From: Paraburkholderia sp. BL21I4N1
Lineage (GTDB): Bacteria; Pseudomonadota; Gammaproteobacteria; Burkholderiales; Burkholderiaceae
Length of the DNA stretch: 64,000 nucleotides
Direction of reading: 5' to 3'
NCBI RefSeq assembly: GCF_002973525.1
Contig: NZ_PVEN01000009.1
Location: 1 to 64,000, forward strand
Of this stretch, positions 1 to 8,356 are shown one piece after another. The position numbers and the translations under genes were made by a program. Below the pieces are notes generated by a model, which saw only the letters and a list, made by a program, of their open reading frames with translations, was not told the DNA's origin and did not search any database. The first letter of the stretch is position 1. Every line of letters starts with the position of its first letter.

Positions 1-8
1 ACAAGTCA

Positions 9-125
9 TGCCTGATGACCATAGCGAGTCGGTACCACCCCTTCCCATCCCGAACAGGACCGTGAAACGACTCCACGCCGATGATAGTGCGGATTGCCCG
101 TGTGAAAGTAGGTAATCGTCAGGCT
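9..125 (+). rRNA. rrf: 5S ribosomal RNA
   Basis: The stretch reads as a standard beta-proteobacterial 5S rRNA. It begins TGCCTGATGACC, contains the conserved CCATCCCGAACAGG segment, and ends GTCAGGCT. Bases 10-15 (GCCTGA) pair with 119-124 (TCAGGC), closing helix I. It is the last gene of an rRNA operon whose 16S and 23S genes would lie left of the window. Exact ends are uncertain by a base or two. Confidence 0.96.
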
Positions 126-138
126 CCCCTGCAGAAAA

Positions 139-176
139 CAGAAACCCCACCCCCAAAAGGTGGGGTTTCTGCGTTT
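139..176 (+). terminator. rRNA operon intrinsic terminator
   Basis: A 13-bp perfect stem pairs 139-151 (CAGAAACCCCACC) with 159-171 (GGTGGGGTTTCTG) around a 7-base loop. It lies 14 bases after the end of the 5S gene. The downstream T run is short (CGTTT), but stem strength and position make termination of the rRNA transcript the obvious role. The remaining bases up to 385 hold no recognisable gene. Confidence 0.9.
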
Positions 177-385
177 ACGGCAGGGGAAATGCGCAATCAC
201 CCGTCGCATGCCGCAGCAAAACTCCACGATCAAGCTTTACTCCCTCCCAAGCGTGCAGAAGAAGCGCGAAGATTCATGCGCGCCCAAGAATAACTCGCAT
301 GAATTACCTCGCGCTCAGCGCCAACCATCCAACGCAGCACCGCCTTAAACAACGCCTGCGGCGCACATCGCTAGCTCGATCACTG

Positions 386-1372
386 CTAGCTAGATTCCCC
401 CGCATCGCTTGCGCCTGCCGGAACCGTCGCATCAATAGCCATCTGGCCGACTTCCGCCAGCAGCGCTTCATCGCGTGCAATTACTTTCGGTAGGTGTGTG
501 CGCAGGAACTCAACCCACGTCCGCGTTTTCGCGTCGATAAACTTACGCGACGGATACAGCGCATAAACATTCATCTTCTGCAGCGTATATTCGGGCAAAA
601 CACGCACTAGCGTACCATCACGCAATCCCGAAATCGCCGCGTAAAGCGGGACCATACCGATCCCCATTCCCTCGCGAATCGCCACAATCAGCGACTCCGC
701 GATGTTGACGTGCACCGGCCCATTCACTTCCATCATCTCGCTGCCATTCGGGCCGTCGAGCACCCAATCGTGAGGCGGAAAAGCCGGCGTGTGCAAAATC
801 AGACATTCGTGATGCGCAAGGTCCGCAGGCTTTTGCGGTGCGCCATGCGTGCGCACGTAAGCCGGCGACGCGCACAAAATGCTAAACGTCGTTCCCAGCG
901 GCAGCGACACGAGATCTGAATTGGGTAGCGTCGACGCGCCGATCACCGCAACGTCGGCACTGCCTTCGAACAGATCGGGCATGCGTTGCGACAAAGTCAA
1001 CTCGACAGTCACCTCCGGATATTGCGCGCGATAGCGCGAAATGGCCGGCAGCACGTAGTGTTGGCCGATGCTGGCAAAACTATGCATGCGCAGCGCGCCG
1101 CTTGGCCGCTCGTGTGCGCAACTCGCTTCTTCTTCCGCAGTGCCGACATCGGCGAGGATCTGCTGACATCTTGCTAGATAACGTTCGCCGGCCGTGGTGA
1201 GGGCGAGTCGTCGCGTTGAACGGTTTAGCAGGCGGGTGCGCAGGTGAGCTTCGAGTTCCGAGACGGCGCGGGACATTGCACCGGTCGTCGAGCTGAGCGA
1301 CTGCGCGGCGCCGGTAAAACTACCGGCTTCGACCACGCGCACGAACACTCGCATATTTTGTAACGTATCCAT
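386..1372 (-). CDS. LysR-family transcriptional regulator
   Basis: This 328-residue protein has the usual LysR layout. An N-terminal winged helix-turn-helix (about residues 1-60, with AGSFTGAAQSLSSTTGAMSRAVSELE as the recognition region) is followed by a periplasmic-binding-protein-like effector domain (about 90-300). An AAGGAT ribosome site sits just before the ATG. The last 30 residues form an Ala/Ser-rich tail beyond the domain. It is divergent from the FUSC efflux gene, an arrangement like aaeR/aaeB, so control of that gene by an aromatic acid is a reasonable inference. The effector is not identifiable from sequence. Confidence 0.92.
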   Translation of the reverse strand: MDTLQNMRVFVRVVEAGSFTGAAQSLSSTTGAMSRAVSELEAHLRTRLLNRSTRRLALTTAGERYLARCQQILADVGTAEEEASCAHERPSGALRMHSFASIGQHYVLPAISRYRAQYPEVTVELTLSQRMPDLFEGSADVAVIGASTLPNSDLVSLPLGTTFSILCASPAYVRTHGAPQKPADLAHHECLILHTPAFPPHDWVLDGPNGSEMMEVNGPVHVNIAESLIVAIREGMGIGMVPLYAAISGLRDGTLVRVLPEYTLQKMNVYALYPSRKFIDAKTRTWVEFLRTHLPKVIARDEALLAEVGQMAIDATVPAGASDAGESS

Positions 1373-1580
1373 CGATCCTTCTATTTCACGGCTGAAGCCG
1401 TATTGTCCGCCTGCCGGGCAAGCGCATTGTTGTTCGTTCTGGAAGGGACGTTTCGCCGCAGTCCTCTTAATGTGCGCATTGCAGGCTCCTACAATCGGCG
1501 CCTGGCTTGCCGGTGCGAACCTGCATCATCCGGTTCACCGGCGCTTCTCTTTGTGGCAAACCCGAGCGCACCGCTTTCCG

Positions 1581-3755
1581 ATGAAACGTCAACATGCGAT
1601 CAGACCGACGGCGGGCTTCCGCCGGCAGTGGAACGTTATGTTGCACAGACTCAGTCCGGCGTTTCGCGATTGGCTGAACAGCGACGGTCTGATCGGGCTG
1701 CATCTGCTGAAAACCGTCGCGGCCGGTCTGTTGGCGCTGGGCATTGCGATGCTGCTGGATCTGCCGCAACCGCGCATTGCCATGACGACGGTGTTCGTGC
1801 TGATGCAGCCGTTCAGCGGCATGGTGCTCGCGAAGAGTTTCTACCGGATTCTCGGCACCGCGGTGGGCACGCTCGCCGCGCTCGCGCTCGGCGCGTTGTT
1901 CGTCCAGCAGCCCGAGTTGTACATGATCGGCATGATCGGCTGGGTGAGCGCGTGTATCGCGGCGGCGGTCCGGTATCGGCATTTCAGGTGGTACGGCTTC
2001 GTGCTGGCGGGTTATACCGCCGCGCTGATCGGTATTCCGAACGTCACGACGCCGCCCGATCTGTTTCTGGCGGCACTCACGCGCGCGGCGGAGGTGGCGG
2101 TCGGCATTGTGTGTTCGAGCGCGGTGAGCGCGTTGATCGTGCCACAGCGATCCAGTCTGGCGCTGCGGCGCGCGCTGCAAATCCGTTACGCAAATTTTAC
2201 TTCGTTCGCTGCGGACGTGCTGAATCGCGGCATCGAGCGAGGTCAGTTCGAGCGGCGTTTCGCGGACCTCGTCGACGAAATCGTCGGCTTCGAAGCAAGC
2301 CGTACGTTCGCCACTTTCGAAGATCCGGCGATGCGTTCACGCAGTCAGCATCTCGGCCGGTTAAACGGCGAATTCATGGATGCCTGCGCGCGTCTGCATG
2401 CACTGCATCAACTGCTTAAACGTCTGCGAGCCAATGGATCGGAGTCGAACGTCGGCGCGATAAGGCCGTATTTCGACGAGCTTGCCGCGCTCCTTTCGCC
2501 GCCCGCCAGCACGCTCGCGATGGCCGATGCGACGGGCGTCGCAAGTCGCTTGCGGCTGTTTCAGGCGAGCTTGCCGCGTCGCGTGCGTGAAACAAGGCGG
2601 CCGCTGGAGGCCACGCCCACGGAGTCGCTGGCCGACTTCGATACATCGGTGGAACTGTTGTACCGCTTCGTCGATGAATGGATCCGCTATTCGGAGACTT
2701 ACGCGTCGTTAGCCGTGCGGCGCAAGCCGGTGGAGACGCGGCAACGTCATGCTAGCCGCTACGTGAGCAAGACGAACGGTTTTGTCGTCGCGTTCACCTT
2801 TATCCGCTCCGCGGCGGTGATGGCGATCGTCGGCTGGTTCTGGATCGAGACCGACTGGCCGAGCGGCGGGCTTGCCGTGATCGGGGCGGCACTGGCTTGC
2901 GCGCTGACGTCCACTGCGCCGAATCCATCGAAGATGGCCATGCAAATGGCGGCCGGCGCCGTCCTGGCCACCATGACGGGTTACCTCTTCACATGCTACG
3001 TGTATCCGAATATCGACGGCTTCCCATTGCTTTGCGCGACGCTCGCGCCCGTGCTGGCGCTGGGCGCATTCATCGCGACGCGTAAGCGCGCGGTGGGGTA
3101 CGGCATCGGCTTTTCGGTGTTCTTCTGCCTACTTGCCGGACCGGACAATGTCGTGACGTATGCGCCGGATTTGCTGATCAACAACGGCATCGCGTTGACC
3201 GCGTCGATGCTGGTGGCAGCGTTGGCCTTTGCGGTGATTTTGCCTGCGGATATGCCCTGGCTCGTCGAACGGATCATGGGCGATTTGCGCGCGCAAGTCG
3301 TGTCCGCGTGCAACGACGCATTGCCCGGTCTCAACCAGCGTTTTCAGTCGAGCACGCATGACCTGACCGCCCAGTTGCGCATGCTGCTGACGCGGCGTTC
3401 GAGACGTCGACGGGATGCGTTGCGCTGGATGCTCGCGACGCTCGAAGTAGGGCACGCAGTCATCGATCTGCGCAACGAAGGGGCGCGTGCTGCTTATGCC
3501 GCGGCGCTTCATCCGCGCTGGAGCGCTTCCCTCGAGCGCACTTACGACGACCTAGCTCGGCTCTTCGCGCGCCCGAATGCGCAGGCGCTCGAACGTGCGT
3601 TGGTGTCTGTTCGCGCCGCGACCTGGATCGCGCAGGATGTTCTAGGCACCGTGCATGCCGAGCGCGATAAGCGTCATGACGTGCAGCGGATTCTGAGCTG
3701 TCTGCACTTCATTCGTACGGCGTTGCTCGACAAGGACGCGCCTTTCAATGCGTGA
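1581..3755 (+). CDS. FUSC-family inner-membrane efflux protein (AaeB/YccS-like)
   Basis: The 724-residue product has the duplicated FUSC architecture: a hydrophobic block of several membrane segments near residues 30-175, a long soluble cytoplasmic segment, and a second membrane block near 425-580, ending in a soluble tail. Aromatic carboxylic acid efflux (AaeB) is the best known role of the family. No partner membrane-fusion gene of the AaeA type lies next to it. The start is uncertain: ATG 1581 and ATG 1638 are both possible, and neither has a clear ribosome site. It is transcribed away from the LysR gene, which may regulate it. Confidence 0.85.
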   Translation: MKRQHAIRPTAGFRRQWNVMLHRLSPAFRDWLNSDGLIGLHLLKTVAAGLLALGIAMLLDLPQPRIAMTTVFVLMQPFSGMVLAKSFYRILGTAVGTLAALALGALFVQQPELYMIGMIGWVSACIAAAVRYRHFRWYGFVLAGYTAALIGIPNVTTPPDLFLAALTRAAEVAVGIVCSSAVSALIVPQRSSLALRRALQIRYANFTSFAADVLNRGIERGQFERRFADLVDEIVGFEASRTFATFEDPAMRSRSQHLGRLNGEFMDACARLHALHQLLKRLRANGSESNVGAIRPYFDELAALLSPPASTLAMADATGVASRLRLFQASLPRRVRETRRPLEATPTESLADFDTSVELLYRFVDEWIRYSETYASLAVRRKPVETRQRHASRYVSKTNGFVVAFTFIRSAAVMAIVGWFWIETDWPSGGLAVIGAALACALTSTAPNPSKMAMQMAAGAVLATMTGYLFTCYVYPNIDGFPLLCATLAPVLALGAFIATRKRAVGYGIGFSVFFCLLAGPDNVVTYAPDLLINNGIALTASMLVAALAFAVILPADMPWLVERIMGDLRAQVVSACNDALPGLNQRFQSSTHDLTAQLRMLLTRRSRRRRDALRWMLATLEVGHAVIDLRNEGARAAYAAALHPRWSASLERTYDDLARLFARPNAQALERALVSVRAATWIAQDVLGTVHAERDKRHDVQRILSCLHFIRTALLDKDAPFNA

Positions 3756-4028
3756 AGATTGCGGCCGCGTGGCTCGTGCGGTCGAACGGCGTGCGTCGGC
3801 GGATAGGCTATTGCCAGTGCCCGGCGAGACAACCCCGGCGACGCGGACCCCGCACAAGCATCACCCCCATGCCTCGGCACGAGCCCATTTCGATCCTTCC
3901 TCCAGATGGAAATATCACTTCCACCTAGCCCCGTTTATCTGCGGGGACCGCAGCCATATAGTTTCATCACTGCCACGCAGTCGCCACAAGTCGCCGCCGA
4001 GCAGTAACCGTAAGTCCTGGAGAACGAA

Positions 4029-4256
4029 ATGAACGTGTTGAAGATTGCCCTGATTGCCTGCTCTTTGTCCGCAGTTGTTGCCCATGCACAAACGGCACCG
4101 GCCGCCCCCGAACAACAGCTTGCCCAAACGGGCGCGCAGCGCGCCAATGGTGTCGCCGGGCAAGGCCGCATCGCCTTACCGGCCGCTAAAGCGAACGCCA
4201 AGTCCGAAGAGTGCGTCGGCCCAGTGAGCTTCTGCAATCTCTACTTCGGCAGCTAA
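4029..4256 (+). CDS. small secreted protein of unknown function
   Basis: A 75-residue protein with a clean signal peptide: MNVLKI, a hydrophobic core, then AHA-Q as a likely signal peptidase I site near residue 20. The mature part of about 55 residues is Ala/Gln rich, then ends in ECVGPVSFCNLYFGS with two cysteines that could form a disulphide. A CTGGAG ribosome site precedes the ATG. It stands alone between the FUSC and CoA-transferase genes. I do not recognise a function. The Cys-containing tail looks like the conserved part. Alternatives are a periplasmic peptide or a secreted toxin-like peptide, with no evidence for either. Confidence 0.75.
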   Translation: MNVLKIALIACSLSAVVAHAQTAPAAPEQQLAQTGAQRANGVAGQGRIALPAAKANAKSEECVGPVSFCNLYFGS

Positions 4257-4297
4257 ACAGCGCCACGTGTAACGCATGCCGTAACTGCAAGACCCGT

Positions 4298-4315
4298 CGC
4301 GCGAATGATCGCGCG
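4298..4315 (+). terminator. short GC-rich hairpin after small secreted gene
   Basis: A 7-bp perfect stem (CGCGCGA/TCGCGCG) with an ATGA loop lies 42 bases after the stop codon of the small secreted gene. There is no T tract, so termination is only possible, not shown. Confidence 0.35.
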
Positions 4316-4447
4316 GCAAAGCGCCCGACCGCGAGGCCGTTGCAAGCTGACGCCGCGGTCGGTGCGACAAACCGGCTACCGAGCGGAGCGTACCGCAGAT
4401 GTGCGCACCGGTAGACTGGACTGGTGACTATGGAGAGACTCAGTTTC

Positions 4448-5962
4448 ATGTACCAAGACCGGATTCGCTGTGCCGCGTTGCGCGGAAAAATCACGTCGGC
4501 CGCCGAGGCGGCGCTGCTGATTCAGGACGGCATGCGCGTCGGCGCCAGCGGCTTCACGCGCGCGGGCGACGCGAAGGCCGTTCCCGTTGCGCTCGCCGAA
4601 CGGGTGCGCCAGCAAGGCAAGCCGCTGCAGATCACATTGATGACGGGCGCATCGCTCGGTCACGACGTGGACCGCATGCTCACCGAGGCGCGCGTGCTGG
4701 CGCGCCGTTTGCCGTTCCAGGTCGACAAGACCTTGCGCGATGCGATCAATCGCGGCGAAGTGATGTTCGTCGATCAGCATCTGTCCGAAACGGTCGAAAT
4801 GCTGCGGGCAAACCAACTCGGCAAACTCGACGTCGCCATTATCGAAGCCGCCGCGATCACCGAGACCGGCGGCATTGTGCCGACCACCTCGGTCGGCAAT
4901 TCGGCCAGCTTCGCGATTCTCGCGGACAAGGTGATCGTCGAGATCAATCTCGCGCAGCCGCTCGCGCTCGAAGGCTTGCACGACATCTGGATTCCGGGCC
5001 GCCGGCCGCACCGCGAGCCGCTGCCGATCATGTCCGCGCGAGACCGCGTCGGTACGCCGGCGATCGAGATTCCGTTCGAAAAAATCGCGGCGATCGTGAT
5101 CACCGATATGGCCGACAGTCCGTCCACCGTGCTGCCGGCCGACACGGAAACCGAGTTGATCGCCGGTCATCTGATCGAATTCTTCCAGCATGAAGTGACG
5201 CTCGGGCGCATGCCCAAAAACCTGCCGCCGTTGCAGGCCGGTATCGGCACGATTGCCAACTCGGTGCTGGCCGGTTTCGTCGATGCGCCGTTCGAGCCGT
5301 TCGAAATCTACTCGGAAGTGCTGCAGGATTCCACCTTCGATCTGATGGACGCCGGCAAGGTCACGTTTGCGTCCGGCGCGTCGATCACGTTGTCGGCCGC
5401 ACGCCAGGCGCAGGTGTTCGGCGAGCTCGAACGTTATCGCGATCGCCTCGTTCTGCGTCCGCAGGAAGTCAGCAACCACCCTGAAGTGATTCGCCGGCTC
5501 GGTTTGATTGCGTTGAATACCGCGCTGGAATTCGACATTTACGGCAACGTGAATTCGACCCACGTGGGCGGCACGCACATGATGAACGGCATAGGCGGCT
5601 CGGGCGACTTCTCGCGTAATGCATCGTGCGCGATCTTCGCCACCAAATCGATGGCGAAAGGCGGCCGCATTTCCAGCGTGGTGCCGATGGTGCCGCATTG
5701 CGATCACAACGAACACGACGTGGACGTCGTCGTGACGGAACAGGGGTTGGCCGATCTGCGCGGATTGGCGCCGCGGGAACGCGCGGCCTTGATTATCGAG
5801 AACTGTACGCATCCGCTCTATCGCGATCTGCTGCGCGACTACTATCGGGACGCTTTGAAGTGGGGGGGGCAAACACCGCACCAGTTGGATCAGGCATTCG
5901 CCTGGCATATCCGGCTGCGCGATACCGGCTCGATGTTGCCGGTGGAAGAGGCGGGGCTTTGA
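4448..5962 (+). CDS. acetyl-CoA hydrolase/transferase family, succinate-CoA-transferase type
   Basis: The 504-residue protein is collinear with class I CoA-transferases of the AarC/ScpC/Cat1 type, which move CoA between succinyl-CoA and short-chain acids such as acetate. Diagnostic stretches are the glycine-rich PPLQAGIGTIANSVL, then EIYSEVLQDS carrying the expected catalytic glutamate, and GGSGDFSRNA near the CoA site. ATG 4448 is chosen because GGAGAG lies about 10 bases upstream; a GTG at 4424 would add eight residues. It is a single gene, separated from its convergent neighbour by a strong hairpin. Precise acyl donor and acceptor cannot be told from sequence. Confidence 0.88.
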   Translation: MYQDRIRCAALRGKITSAAEAALLIQDGMRVGASGFTRAGDAKAVPVALAERVRQQGKPLQITLMTGASLGHDVDRMLTEARVLARRLPFQVDKTLRDAINRGEVMFVDQHLSETVEMLRANQLGKLDVAIIEAAAITETGGIVPTTSVGNSASFAILADKVIVEINLAQPLALEGLHDIWIPGRRPHREPLPIMSARDRVGTPAIEIPFEKIAAIVITDMADSPSTVLPADTETELIAGHLIEFFQHEVTLGRMPKNLPPLQAGIGTIANSVLAGFVDAPFEPFEIYSEVLQDSTFDLMDAGKVTFASGASITLSAARQAQVFGELERYRDRLVLRPQEVSNHPEVIRRLGLIALNTALEFDIYGNVNSTHVGGTHMMNGIGGSGDFSRNASCAIFATKSMAKGGRISSVVPMVPHCDHNEHDVDVVVTEQGLADLRGLAPRERAALIIENCTHPLYRDLLRDYYRDALKWGGQTPHQLDQAFAWHIRLRDTGSMLPVEEAGL

Positions 5963-6003
5963 CTTTGAAAATCAGTTGGCCTGGCTAGCGCTGTAAGCCA
6001 TGC

Positions 6004-6034
6004 CGGCGTCAGACGGCCTTCGCCGCTGACGCCG
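6004..6034. terminator. bidirectional terminator between convergent genes
   Basis: CGGCGTCAG (6004-6012) pairs with CTGACGCCG (6026-6034), and the inner CGGC/GCCG arms extend the helix around a CTTC loop. It lies in the 90-base gap between the convergent CoA-transferase and GlsB genes and is followed by TTAAAT. Confidence 0.7.
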
Positions 6035-6052
6035 TTAAATCAGATGCGGTAC

Positions 6053-6307
6053 TCAGGCGCCTCGTCTGACGAGCCGGATAAGAAACAGCAGAATGACCGC
6101 GCCGATCACCGCCGTGATGATCGAACCGATCCAGCCGCCGCCCAGCGAGATATGCAGCACGCCGGCGAGCCAGCCGCCGATGAACGCGCCGACGATCCCG
6201 ACGATGATGTCGACGATCAGGCCGAAGCCGCCGCCCTTGACGAGCACGCCTGCCAGCCAGCCAGCGATCGCGCCGATGATGAGCCATGCAATGATGCCGT
6301 GTTCCAT
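6053..6307 (-). CDS. GlsB/YeaQ/YmgE-family stress-response membrane protein
   Basis: An 84-residue, glycine-rich, very hydrophobic protein. It has three membrane segments: about residues 5-22, 28-50 and 58-78. Conserved stretches are IIGAIAGWLAG near the start and VGIVGAFIGGWLAG in the middle, typical of the transglycosylase-associated/GlsB family induced by stress. It ends in a basic LVRRGA tail on the cytoplasmic side. A GGGAG ribosome site precedes the ATG. It is monocistronic. The molecular role of the family is not well established. Confidence 0.9.
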   Translation of the reverse strand: MEHGIIAWLIIGAIAGWLAGVLVKGGGFGLIVDIIVGIVGAFIGGWLAGVLHISLGGGWIGSIITAVIGAVILLFLIRLVRRGA

Positions 6308-6468
6308 AATCGAGACTCCCTAGTTGAGTGTGAAAAATTCACGGTGACAGAGCTTAGTCGAAGCTTATGGGACAGTCCATATTCAGGACGCGGAATTAAC
6401 ATTGTCTGAATCTATTGCAAGCTAAGTGTAGACGATGCGCGCGAATATGGGGGACTTACACGCGACGC

Positions 6469-7176
6469 TCATTCAGGCGTGGGCTCCGCTTCCCTCGCGG
6501 TCCAACTGACGCTGGACACGCTCTTTTCCATGCTGATGCGACTGGCCATCTGCTCCAGCTTCGACTGATCCTTGGGATGCAGCTTGACGATCGCGGTAAC
6601 GCGAATGCGTTGCGAATCGTCGTCGACGTCTTCGCTCGTCAGGCTTTGAAACGACAGCGGCGTGGAATACATCGAGTTGGAGACGGCGGTGCGAATGTGG
6701 ATCTCGTCGGCCTCGCGGCAGACGATCGTCAGCACATACTCGCGTACCAGATCCGCGTTGGACACCGGCGTGGCGTTGATCATACGGCTGACTTCGCGCA
6801 GCACAGTGTTGGTCAGCAGCACGACCGCCGTGCCGGCCAGTGCCGGTCCGTAGTGCCCCGCGCCGCACAGCACGCCTACCGCGGCCGAGCACCATAAGGT
6901 CGCCGCGGTGTTGATCCCCTGAATGGAACCCTTGTCGCGCATGATTACGCCGCCGCCGAGAAAGCCGACGCCGGACACCACATACGCCGCGATCTGCGTG
7001 ATGCCGGCGGTGCCGTTGCCGGTCAGCACGCCGAGCGTAACGAACAGGCACGCACCGCTCGCGACCAGCGTGATGGTGCGCAGGCCGGCATTGCGCTGCC
7101 GCATCTGCCGTTCGAGGCCGATCGCGACGCCGCAGGCGAAAGCGGCGAGCAGCCGCCAGACGAATTCGATTGTCAT
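6469..7176 (-). CDS. MgtC/SapB-family inner-membrane protein
   Basis: The 235-residue product starts MTIEFVWRLLAAFACGVAIGLERQ, matching the MgtC N-terminus with its conserved GLERQ. About five membrane segments follow (to about residue 145), including GVGFLGGGVIMRD, then a soluble ACT-like C-terminal domain (about 160-235). Family members are linked to growth at low magnesium or inside host cells and to control of membrane ATPases. ATG 7176 is chosen because it matches the family N-terminus, although no strong ribosome site precedes it. The adjacent 630-base gap could hold a leader; I see no attenuator in it. Confidence 0.88.
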   Translation of the reverse strand: MTIEFVWRLLAAFACGVAIGLERQMRQRNAGLRTITLVASGACLFVTLGVLTGNGTAGITQIAAYVVSGVGFLGGGVIMRDKGSIQGINTAATLWCSAAVGVLCGAGHYGPALAGTAVVLLTNTVLREVSRMINATPVSNADLVREYVLTIVCREADEIHIRTAVSNSMYSTPLSFQSLTSEDVDDDSQRIRVTAIVKLHPKDQSKLEQMASRISMEKSVSSVSWTAREAEPTPE

Positions 7177-7810
7177 GGTTAAGAAAGGTTGAGGCGCGTG
7201 TTCGCACAGTGTGAACCCAACGCATGACAGCAGCACGCTTTCCTCGATGGAACGCGGCGGCGGACAGGCGTGACGAAGCGCGCGCAAGCGAGGCTTGCGG
7301 TGCTGTAATGCATCGGTGTCGGCATGGCGTCGAGCCACGCGGCACTTCACTGGCAGTACGAGACTATCAACGCGAGACTATCAACGCGAGGGAATCGACG
7401 ACGTGCACCGTCGGCCCGAAGGCAAGACGGCGACAGAAAAAGACTGACGCGGAAATCTTGCCGATCAGGCGATCGGGCGAATCGAAGCTCGACTGGTACA
7501 ACTGCTACTGTCCAAGATCGTGATTCCGGTTAATTGAACTGGCCGAATTTTAGGCAGCTCTGCAAAATTAAGTCAAGCTGCGCCGACGCGTGATGGAGAA
7601 CGTTTTGTCGTGGCCCTGGGAAGAGTGAGGTGGTACATACGGAATTATCCGTGCATCAATACGGACTCCGAATGTTGACGAAGGTCGTCTCGGAAAACAG
7701 ACTATTCGCTCGCTCCCAAACGCGTCGTGCTCGCGTCGCGCAACTGCTACGGCGCCACCCATCCGCACGGCGTCGCCCGTTTATCGCCGTTCATTCCAAT
7801 CGAGGAAACT
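7177..7810. other. gene-poor 634-base gap with a 14-bp tandem repeat
   Basis: Between the divergent MgtC gene and the exported-protein gene no convincing coding frame or RNA fold was found. It contains two adjacent perfect copies of CGAGACTATCAACG at 7359-7372 and 7373-7386. Base composition is somewhat less GC-rich than the flanks around 7540-7580. Promoters for both neighbours must lie here, but no clear -35/-10 pair stands out. Confidence 0.6.
7359..7386. repeat. 14-bp tandem direct repeat (2 copies)
   Basis: CGAGACTATCAACG occurs twice head to tail and is followed by CGAG, the start of a third copy. It could be a simple slippage repeat or a paired protein-binding site. Confidence 0.85.
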
Positions 7811-8341
7811 ATGAAAGCTAAAGCTCTTGGCGTCGTTGCCGGTGCGTTGATCGCAGCCGCGCCGCTCGCTTCGTTCGCCGCCGGTCTGCCCGCGCCGTTT
7901 GAAGGCAGCAGCACGCTGCAGGCGGACGGTCTCGTGAAATCGGTCGACCAGGTGAAACATTCGGTGACCGTGCTCGACGCGCAGGGCGGCGAAGCGTCGT
8001 TCGATATCACCGACCCGGCCAGCCTCGCGCAGATCAGGCAGGGCGGCAAGGTTCACATCCGGATGGTGCGCAATGCGATGGTCAGCGTGACGCGCGGTGC
8101 GGACGGTCACGGTGCCGGTGCCGGCGCGCAGAGCGCGCAGTCGAACACGATTCATAACGTGACCGCCGAGGTCCAAACCATCGACCATGCGTCCGGCATC
8201 ATGGCGCTGAAGAGCCCGAACGGCGCGGTGTTTCATATCCAGGGCCGCGAACCGGCCAAGGTCGCCAGCGTGACGCCGGGTATGCAGGTGGTGGTGTCGT
8301 TCGCGCAGCAGGTCGACGTGGCGGTGTCGCCCGCGCAGTAA
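7811..8341 (+). CDS. periplasmic protein with two repeated small beta domains
   Basis: A 176-residue protein with a signal peptide (residues 1-23, ending ASFAA) and a GAGGA ribosome site before ATG 7811. The mature part looks internally duplicated. About 36-95 and 110-172 share the pattern V..VD, a turn, V..L..G, a second turn, then a G..V.V strand, like small OB-type barrels such as CusF. A Gly/Ala/Ser-rich linker joins them. No metal-binding Met/His/Trp set is obvious, so a copper role is not supported. Function unknown. It is convergent with the metallophosphoesterase gene, only 15 bases away. Confidence 0.8.
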   Translation: MKAKALGVVAGALIAAAPLASFAAGLPAPFEGSSTLQADGLVKSVDQVKHSVTVLDAQGGEASFDITDPASLAQIRQGGKVHIRMVRNAMVSVTRGADGHGAGAGAQSAQSNTIHNVTAEVQTIDHASGIMALKSPNGAVFHIQGREPAKVASVTPGMQVVVSFAQQVDVAVSPAQ

Positions 8342-8353
8342 GCTTCGGCTTAC
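8338..8353. terminator. UUCG hairpin overlapping a stop codon
   Basis: GTAAGC-TTCG-GCTTAC is a perfect 6-bp stem with the very stable UUCG loop. The TAA stop of the upstream gene lies inside the left arm. It fills most of the 15-base gap between two convergent genes and probably acts for both, though no T run follows. Confidence 0.6.
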
Positions 8354-8356
8354 GGG

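Noticed and set aside
4376..5908. A 510-codon open frame on the minus strand opposite the CoA-transferase gene
   Set aside because: Its translation is rich in Arg and His with no domain pattern, whereas the plus-strand frame is a full-length recognised enzyme. Long antisense frames are common in GC-rich DNA.
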